From Pseudomonadota bacterium (GTDB lineage Bacteria; Pseudomonadota; Gammaproteobacteria; Xanthomonadales; Rhodanobacteraceae), in NCBI GenBank assembly GCA_023430685.1, contig JAEYZH010000077.1:1-11022 (forward strand): a DNA stretch of 11,022 nucleotides. Reading direction: 5' to 3'. The translations under genes and the position numbers were made by a program. The notes under the pieces are model-generated. The model saw only the letters and a program-made list of their open reading frames with translations, was not told the DNA's origin and made no database searches. Within the stretch, counting starts at the first letter, position 1. Each line of letters opens with the position of its first letter. Shown here piece after piece: positions 6,031-11,022 of the stretch.

Positions 6031-7371
6031 ATGCGAACCGCCTGGATGGCCCTGTGCGCACTTGCGCTGCCTGCCTCGCAGGTTTCCGCGCAGCCTGCCG
6101 ATCTCGCGCTGGAACCCTGGATCACCGGCGTCGGTTCGCCGATGACGGTCCGACATGCGAACGACGGCAGTGCGCGGCTGTTCGTCGTCGACCGCTACGG
6201 TCGCATCCGGATCCGTCCGCCCGGCGCTGCGACCGGCGTGTTGGCGGGGTCCTTCCTCGACATCTCGAGCGACGCGCCGCACGGCTTCAGCATGGCGGGA
6301 GAAGGCGGCTTCCTCGGCCTCGCGTTCCATCCCGACTACGCGAACAACCGCTATTTCTACGTGCACTACACGAGCGCGGACGGCGACGCGACCGTGGTGC
6401 GCTACCAGGCGCGCGCCGACAACCCGAACGTCGCCGACCCCGCGAGCGCGACGGTGATCCTGCGCGCGGACCAGGATTCCGAATACCACCGCGGCGGCGA
6501 CCTGCAGTTCGGCCTCGACGGATATCTCTACATCACGCTCGGCGACAGCGGCGGCGGCGACAGCTATGACGGCTGCAACCGTGCGCAGACGCTGAACCCC
6601 GCGGGCCTCGCCGCCAATGACGCCAACCATCCGCAGTGTCCGCCCGACGGCGCGTTCACCGGGAGTGGCGGCAATCCCGACTCGCGCGCGCTGCTCGGCA
6701 AGATCCTGCGCATCGATGTCGACTCGACCACGCCCGCGGGCGCGAACGAATTGTGCGCATCCCGCGGCGACGGCTCCGCCGCGTACGGGATCCCCGCGGG
6801 CAATCCGTACGCGGGCGGCGCCGGCGGCAGTGGAAACTGCGACGAAATCTTGGCCTACGGCCTGCGCAATCCGTTCCGCATCGGCATCGACCGCAGCAAC
6901 GGCGACCTGTTCATCGGCGACGTCGGCGAGAGCGAGATGGAGGAAGTCGACCACCTCGCAGCGGGCAACGGCGGCGTCAACTTCGGGTGGGATCGTTGCG
7001 AGGGAACCACGCCGACGCCGGGCGGGGGCTGCAGCGGCTACACCGCTCCGATCCTGACCTATACGCACGCGTCCAACGGCGGCCCCTGCAGCTCGATCAC
7101 GGGCGGCATGCGCTACCGCGGCGCGATCACGGGATTGCAGGGGAAGTACGTGTACGCCGACTACTGCAGCGGCAAGATCCATATCGCGACGCAAGGCGCA
7201 TCGGGCTGGACGAGCGCGCTGTGGCAGACCGGCCCCGAGCTCAACTACACGGGTTTCGGCGAGGACGAGGGCGGCGAGCTCTATCTGACTGCGATCAACC
7301 AGGACACCGTTTACCGCTTCGTGTCGAGCGGAACCGACCCGGACCTCGTGTTCCGGGACGGCTTCGAGTGA
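6031..7371 (+). CDS. Exported PQQ-dependent sugar dehydrogenase (GSDH/HHIP-like beta-propeller)
   Basis: This is a 446-residue protein. A Sec signal peptide ends about V-S-A20|Q21. The body is a six-bladed GSDH-type propeller with G-F-L-G-L-A-F-H-P-D-Y (93-103), E-Y-H153-R-G-G-D-L-Q-F-G-x-D-G-Y-L-Y (151-167), G-D-S-G-G-G (171-176), L-L-G-K-I-L-R-I-D (221-229), Y-G-L-R279-N280-P-F-R (276-283) and I-G-D-V-G-E (295-300). H153 and R279-N280 align by motif with the catalytic His144 and the PQQ-contacting Arg-Asn of Acinetobacter soluble glucose dehydrogenase. Sugar oxidation in the periplasm or outside the cell, with PQQ, is therefore likely; substrate range is not predictable. Eight cysteines follow the signal peptide, suggesting disulfides and an extracytoplasmic site. 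The C-terminus is D-P-D-L-V-F-R-D-G-F-E, shared with two neighbours. GAGGA (6019-6023) lies 7 nt before the ATG. The delta-60 gene follows after 101 nt and may be co-transcribed. Confidence 0.9.
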   Translation: MRTAWMALCALALPASQVSAQPADLALEPWITGVGSPMTVRHANDGSARLFVVDRYGRIRIRPPGAATGVLAGSFLDISSDAPHGFSMAGEGGFLGLAFHPDYANNRYFYVHYTSADGDATVVRYQARADNPNVADPASATVILRADQDSEYHRGGDLQFGLDGYLYITLGDSGGGDSYDGCNRAQTLNPAGLAANDANHPQCPPDGAFTGSGGNPDSRALLGKILRIDVDSTTPAGANELCASRGDGSAAYGIPAGNPYAGGAGGSGNCDEILAYGLRNPFRIGIDRSNGDLFIGDVGESEMEEVDHLAAGNGGVNFGWDRCEGTTPTPGGGCSGYTAPILTYTHASNGGPCSSITGGMRYRGAITGLQGKYVYADYCSGKIHIATQGASGWTSALWQTGPELNYTGFGEDEGGELYLTAINQDTVYRFVSSGTDPDLVFRDGFE

Positions 7372-7462
7372 AGGTGCGGGTCACGGGAAGCGCGAGGCGA
7401 AGGCGACGGGCGAGATGATCCCTGGCGGGACGGGCCGCCGTATGTGCAGGCAACCCCATGCC

Positions 7463-7466
7463 GGAG
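7463..7466 (+). promoter_or_regulatory. Ribosome binding site choosing ATG 7473 over ATG 7458
   Basis: GGAG here is 6 nt before the ATG at 7473, whereas the ATG at 7458 has no comparable site. The later start also gives a cleaner signal peptide (M-S-I-R-S-A-S-L-L-A). Confidence 0.55.
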
Positions 7467-7472
7467 CCTGCC

Positions 7473-8855
7473 ATGTCGATCCGATCCGCCTCCCTGCTCG
7501 CACTCGCGATGTCGTGCGCCGGGTCCTGCTTCGCTGCGGACGGCCAGCCCGACGTGACGTTCGGGACCGACGCCGAATTCCCGGGCTACGGCTTCTACAT
7601 GAATCCGATGGTGTTCGGCGAGGGCGACGACACCGTCGCCGTGGCCGCTGCGGCCGATGGGCGCCTTTACCATTTCGGCAATTTCGCCGACGGCCAGGGT
7701 GGACAGCGCGCCGCGATCTGGCGCCTCGACGCCGACGGCTACTTCGATTTCTCGTTCGGCGAAGGCGGCCTGCGCACGCTGGTTCCACCCTGCCCCGACG
7801 GCTGGCTCACGCATGCGACCCTCGATGGCCTCGGCCGGCCACTGCTCGCATTCAGCGGCTGCGGTGATTTCGAGGTCTATCGCCTCACGCCGGACGGCGC
7901 GCCCGACACGAGCCTGCTCGGCAGCGGCCGCCTGACCATCGCGTTCGACATGGGCGGCAGCAACAACGATCGCCCGATGCGCATCGCGAGCACGCAGGTC
8001 AACGGCATCCTCGTCGCCGGTGGCGTCGCGAATGCCGACACGAGCGACCTTGGCATCGCGCACTTCACCGCCGACGGTGGCGCGGCGCCGGGGTTCGGCA
8101 ATTCCGGACGCGTGACGCTGCCCTTCACCTGGAGCGTCACGCGCGTCGGCGTCGTGCAGGCACGGCCCGACGGCCGCATCGTCGCCGCAGGCGACACGCA
8201 GCAGAACCCGTTCGCGATCACCCAGTTCGCGGTGCGCGTGCAACCCAACGGCGCGCCCGATCTCGGCTTCGGCAATTCGGCGCCGGGCATCAGCGAGGCC
8301 AACCTGCGCACGTTGACCGGATTCGACGGCGGCGCGGCGATCACGCGCGCCGCGCTGGTCGAGCCCACCGGCAGCATCGTGCAGGCCGGCAGCTTCCACG
8401 ATGTCGACGACGAAACCGTCGGCTCGCAGGTGCTCGTGATGCGCTGGCGCGAAGACGGTGAACTCGATACCGCGCTCGGCCCGTTCGGCTATCGCGTCTA
8501 CGGCCTTGATCTCGGTGGCGCCGGCGACAACGCCGATGGCGCCGACGCGATCGCGCGACAGGGCGACGGCAAGTACGTGCTGGCCGGCTACAGCTACAAC
8601 GCGGACAACCGGCAGGAACTGAGCCTGCTGCGCCTGCGCCGCGATTTCAACCTCGATCCGCAATTCGGCGAGGCGGGCAGCCTGCACGAACTGGTCGCGA
8701 TCGCGCAGAACGGCTTTCCGTGGATGTCGGCGGACCAGTTGCTGCTGCGACCCGGGCGCATCATCACGAGCCTGCTGATCGGCACGGGCCCGGGCAACCT
8801 CATGAGCCTGCGCGCCGCCGAGAACGATCTTCTGTTCGCCGACATGTTCGATTGA
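7473..8855 (+). CDS. Exported delta-60 repeat beta-propeller protein
   Basis: This is a 460-residue protein. The signal peptide ends about C-F-A21|A22. Seven copies of the delta-60 repeat signature (roughly [DP]-[DN]-G-x-x-D-x-x-F-G-x-x-G) begin near residues 23, 88, 141, 201, 259, 328 and 390. Their spacing is 53-69 residues, enough for a seven-bladed propeller (TIGR02608/DUF5122). No catalytic residues are recognised; such proteins are secreted or cell-surface and usually of unknown role. The last residues, E-N-D-L-L-F-A-D-M-F-D, carry the same C-terminal tail as the sugar dehydrogenase upstream and the large protein downstream, here with Met in place of the usual Gly. The gene lies 101 nt after the dehydrogenase gene on the same strand and converges with the next gene across a strong hairpin. 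Family is confident, function unknown. Confidence 0.88.
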   Translation: MSIRSASLLALAMSCAGSCFAADGQPDVTFGTDAEFPGYGFYMNPMVFGEGDDTVAVAAAADGRLYHFGNFADGQGGQRAAIWRLDADGYFDFSFGEGGLRTLVPPCPDGWLTHATLDGLGRPLLAFSGCGDFEVYRLTPDGAPDTSLLGSGRLTIAFDMGGSNNDRPMRIASTQVNGILVAGGVANADTSDLGIAHFTADGGAAPGFGNSGRVTLPFTWSVTRVGVVQARPDGRIVAAGDTQQNPFAITQFAVRVQPNGAPDLGFGNSAPGISEANLRTLTGFDGGAAITRAALVEPTGSIVQAGSFHDVDDETVGSQVLVMRWREDGELDTALGPFGYRVYGLDLGGAGDNADGADAIARQGDGKYVLAGYSYNADNRQELSLLRLRRDFNLDPQFGEAGSLHELVAIAQNGFPWMSADQLLLRPGRIITSLLIGTGPGNLMSLRAAENDLLFADMFD

Positions 8856-8882
8856 GCGATCGCACCCGCGCACCGCGCGCTG

Positions 8883-8914
8883 GCGCGTACCGGTGCGCGG
8901 GCACCGGCACGCGC
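8883..8914. terminator. Long hairpin between convergent genes, probable bidirectional terminator
   Basis: The arms are GCGCGT-A-CCGGTGC and GCACCGG-C-ACGCGC around a GCGG loop (8897-8900): 13 base pairs with a single A/C mismatch at 8889/8908. It sits between two convergent stop codons (8853-8855 and 8932-8934). There is no T tract on either side, so it may stabilise RNA 3' ends or act with Rho instead of being a classic intrinsic terminator. Confidence 0.6.
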
Positions 8915-8931
8915 ATGCACGCGGACCAGCG

Positions 8932-11022
8932 TCAGTCGAAACCGTCCGCGAACAGCGCATCGGCACCGGTGCCGACCACGAACGTCACCGGCACCACCGT
9001 ATCGGGTCCGGGTCCGCCGCCGATGCAGATCGACCCGCCACGGGTTCCCGCTGCGAGCGCACCCGCATCGAACGCCGCCGCAAGGGTCGACAGGCCGTCA
9101 CCGGGCGCGCTGCCCGACGCGGGTGATACCGCGAGCCATTCGACCGGCGAGGCCGAGGCTCCGCAGGGGTCGGACGCGAGCAGCTCGATTTCGAGCACGA
9201 GGTGCACCCATTCGAACGCGATGTCGGGCAGCGAGACGGGCTCGGAGATGCCGCAGTCGGGCGCGACCCAGTACGCGGGGGCGGTCTCGCCCTCGCTGTT
9301 GCCGCCCGGATAGGCGCTGGTGCCGTGCACTGCGCCATCGGGCACGTACAGCTCGGCGACGAGCACGCGATCCGACGGCACTTCGATCGGCGCGTCGAAC
9401 GCGGCGCGGTAGCGACGCAAGGGTTCGTCGGTGATCGTCGCGGTGGCTTCCGCGAGCTGCGTGAGGTTGCCGAGTTCCAATGGCCCATCGAGCGCGTGCA
9501 GGCGCAGCGTCACCGACTGGCCGCCGCTCGCCGACGCGGCCGAGTCGATCGCGAACGCGATGGCCGCGACGCGGCGCACGTCGCCCGGCAACGCGATGTC
9601 CGACGGCGGGAACACGCGAAAGTAGCGATTCTCGAGCGAGAAGCCGGTGCCCGGATTGAAGCAGCCGAAACTCGTGTTCGCGACCGGATCGGGGCTCGTG
9701 GTCTGGCTCACCGGCACCGAGGTCTGCAGCGCGGGATCGCCACCGATGCGCGCGCTCCAGGCGCCCGCGACCGGGCCGCCGTTGAGCAGGTCGAATGCCT
9801 GTTGCAGCGAGCCACCGACGGGCACGACCGCCGACAACGCGGGCGGGTCCGGCATCAGGCAGGGCGCGAGCAGGCGCAGGCCGAAATCCGCATCGGTCGT
9901 CGTGCCTGCCGACAACGCGACCTCGCGCGTATCGGCGAGATGGTCTGGCGCTTCGACCTCGAGTTGCAGCGGACCCTTCGATGCGTCGAACCAGTACACG
10001 TAGCGACCGTCGGCATCGGTCCGCGTGGTGACACTGCCGCCTGCATGCGAGATGCGCACGCTCGCGCCCTCGATCGGCGCGGGCGAGAGGTCGCAGCGCC
10101 CGAGGCCGCTGACGACGCCTTCCACCGCGCCGTAGTGCGCGGGCGCAGTCACCGTCATGCGCGCCTGCGCATCGCCGAAAGCCCACGCGTACGGCGTGTC
10201 CTCGGCGACGCGCAGCGGCACCGTGTAGACGCCGGGCTGCGCGATGTCGCGCGCATCGAAGTCGACCACGACCTGCTGGGAGGCACCGGCCGCGAGGCTG
10301 CCGTGGCCAGGCTGCATGTCGATCAGCGCATCTTCGCTCGCCGAGTGGAACACGTGCACCTGGTCGAGCATGACCCATCCCCACGGCGGCGCGGCGCGGT
10401 AGCGGAAGCGCACCTGCACCGCCGCATCGCCGGCGAACGCGGACAGGTCGACCTCGATCGGCGCGGTCGCACCGTCCGCGCCTTCCGTCTGCGTGCGCGT
10501 CAACAACGGCGTCCAGCTCGCGCCACCGTCGCGCGTCGCCTCCACGTCGAGGCGCGGCCAGCTGTCGGCGCCATCGAGCAGCGACAGGAAGAAGCCGAGC
10601 GAGGCCGAGTGGCTCGCGGACAGGTCGAACACCGGCGAGACCAGCGAGGTATCGATCGGCGTGCCCTGTTCGCAATCGAACAGGTCGATGCCGGCCGCGA
10701 GGCCGTCCCCGCCCGCGTAGTTCGGAAGGCGTGAAGGACGCGTCCAGGCGCAGCCGCTGCCGTGGTTCACGACGGTCCATCCGTGCGCGGGAAAGACATC
10801 GCCCTCGAAATGCTCCTCGTGCGCGACCGCTTCGAACGAATACACGAGTTCGCGCGTGCCGCTGTTGCTCGCCACGAGCGTCGCCTGCGCGACCGCGCCG
10901 AGTTCGACCGTCGCGGACGGCGTCGCCGGATGCAGGCGCAGGCGACCGGCCGGCAACGCGAGGTCGCGTCGCAGCGTCGTCGAGGTCGCGCCGCTGACCG
11001 CCGACTGCGCATCGCCGTAACC
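8932..11022 (-). CDS. Large exported multidomain protein, C-terminal 696 residues (5' end outside window)
   Basis: The frame is open to the window edge, so the true start and any catalytic N-terminal domain are missing. Residues are counted from the edge. Residues 1-65 form an Ig-like module (A-S-N-S-G-T-R-E-L-V-Y-S-F-E-A). About 68-225 is a MAM/jelly-roll-like module (H-F-E-G-D-V-F-P-A-H-G-W ... Y-R-A-A-P-P-W-G-W-V-M-L-D-Q-V) of the kind attached to secreted proteases. About 228-292 is a choice-of-anchor Ig-like unit (G-S-L-A-A-G-A-S-Q-Q-V-V-V-D-F-D-A). About 297-385 is a carboxypeptidase-regulatory-like domain (V-E-G-V-V-S ... T-D-A-D-G-R-Y-V-Y-W). About 400-620 is an unassigned beta-rich region, and 628-684 is a second Ig-like unit (W-L-A-V-S-P-A-S-G-S). 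The end is G-A-D-A-L-F-A-D-G-F-D, the tail shared with the two preceding proteins. A subtilisin-type peptidase N-terminus is a reasonable guess, not visible here. Confidence 0.85.
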   Translation of the reverse strand, partial: GYGDAQSAVSGATSTTLRRDLALPAGRLRLHPATPSATVELGAVAQATLVASNSGTRELVYSFEAVAHEEHFEGDVFPAHGWTVVNHGSGCAWTRPSRLPNYAGGDGLAAGIDLFDCEQGTPIDTSLVSPVFDLSASHSASLGFFLSLLDGADSWPRLDVEATRDGGASWTPLLTRTQTEGADGATAPIEVDLSAFAGDAAVQVRFRYRAAPPWGWVMLDQVHVFHSASEDALIDMQPGHGSLAAGASQQVVVDFDARDIAQPGVYTVPLRVAEDTPYAWAFGDAQARMTVTAPAHYGAVEGVVSGLGRCDLSPAPIEGASVRISHAGGSVTTRTDADGRYVYWFDASKGPLQLEVEAPDHLADTREVALSAGTTTDADFGLRLLAPCLMPDPPALSAVVPVGGSLQQAFDLLNGGPVAGAWSARIGGDPALQTSVPVSQTTSPDPVANTSFGCFNPGTGFSLENRYFRVFPPSDIALPGDVRRVAAIAFAIDSAASASGGQSVTLRLHALDGPLELGNLTQLAEATATITDEPLRRYRAAFDAPIEVPSDRVLVAELYVPDGAVHGTSAYPGGNSEGETAPAYWVAPDCGISEPVSLPDIAFEWVHLVLEIELLASDPCGASASPVEWLAVSPASGSAPGDGLSTLAAAFDAGALAAGTRGGSICIGGGPGPDTVVPVTFVVGTGADALFADGFD

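Noticed and set aside
3813..6569. A 918-codon open frame on the plus strand, antisense to the serine hydrolase gene.
   Set aside because: It is an Arg/Ala/His-rich shadow of the GC-rich codon pattern on the other strand, has no domain motifs, and overlaps a gene with clear catalytic motifs plus the start of the sugar dehydrogenase gene in another frame.
7424..7439. Small hairpin GGCGG/CCGCC with a 6-nt loop between the two propeller genes, considered as a terminator.
   Set aside because: It has only five base pairs and no T tract, which is not above chance in DNA of this composition.
7311..8966. A 551-codon minus-strand open frame opposite the delta-60 gene.
   Set aside because: The plus-strand frame has a signal peptide and seven regular repeats; the antisense frame shows only compositional bias.
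9202..10734. A 510-codon plus-strand open frame over the multidomain protein.
   Set aside because: The translation is low-complexity (Arg, Ala, His, Glu) with no ribosome site or motif, whereas the minus-strand frame shows repeated Ig-like modules and the conserved tail.
1..11022. Search by eye for CRISPR arrays, insertion sequences, phage genes, tRNAs and toxin-antitoxin or defence genes.
   Set aside because: No regularly spaced repeats, transposase motifs, cloverleaf-like sequences or defence-type motifs were seen; the only repeats are the REP-like palindromes at 2318-2452.

Overview
The window is GC-rich (roughly two thirds G+C by eye) and densely coded. It looks like a chromosomal segment of a gammaproteobacterium of the Xanthomonadales/Lysobacterales (Rhodanobacteraceae or Dokdonella-like). 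The reasons are clear YbiI and YjdM orthologues, GTAG-headed REP-like palindromes typical of that order, and exported proteins ending in an F-x-D-[GM]-F-[DE] tail that I remember from proteins of this group. The family assignment comes from memory of sequence style, not from a search.

Layout. Positions 1-1076 are on the minus strand: the 5' end of a Tat-exported dienelactone-hydrolase-like protein (cut by the window edge), the small zinc-finger protein YbiI and the zinc-ribbon protein YjdM (old name PhnA). Diverging from them at 1285-2276 is a translationally coupled plus-strand pair: a METTL21/Methyltransf_16-type methyltransferase and a YkgJ-type cysteine-cluster protein. The gap 2277-2447 separates convergent genes and holds three REP-like palindromes in alternating orientation, the last of which supplies the stop codon of the next gene. 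Positions 2448-5852 (minus) carry a membrane-anchored two-HKD phospholipase D/cardiolipin synthase and, upstream of it, a large class C beta-lactamase-fold serine hydrolase lipoprotein with an extra N-terminal domain. From 6031 (plus) come two exported beta-propeller proteins, a PQQ-type sugar dehydrogenase (GSDH family) and a seven-unit delta-60-repeat protein. The window closes with the C-terminal 696 residues of a large exported multidomain protein on the minus strand, facing the delta-60 gene across a strong hairpin.

How the parts relate. The left half is housekeeping-like (zinc proteins, protein methylation, membrane lipid synthesis). The right half is a run of four cell-envelope or secreted proteins. 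Three of these, with unrelated folds, end in the same short acidic-aromatic tail (consensus D-[LA]-[LV]-F-[AR]-D-[GM]-F-[DE] at the very C-terminus). This is the best candidate here for an undescribed system: a short C-terminal tag for export, sorting or processing that lacks the hydrophobic helix and basic tail of LPXTG/PEP-CTERM-type signals. I see no mobile element, phage, CRISPR, defence locus, tRNA or rRNA. No gene-free stretch exceeds about 210 bases.
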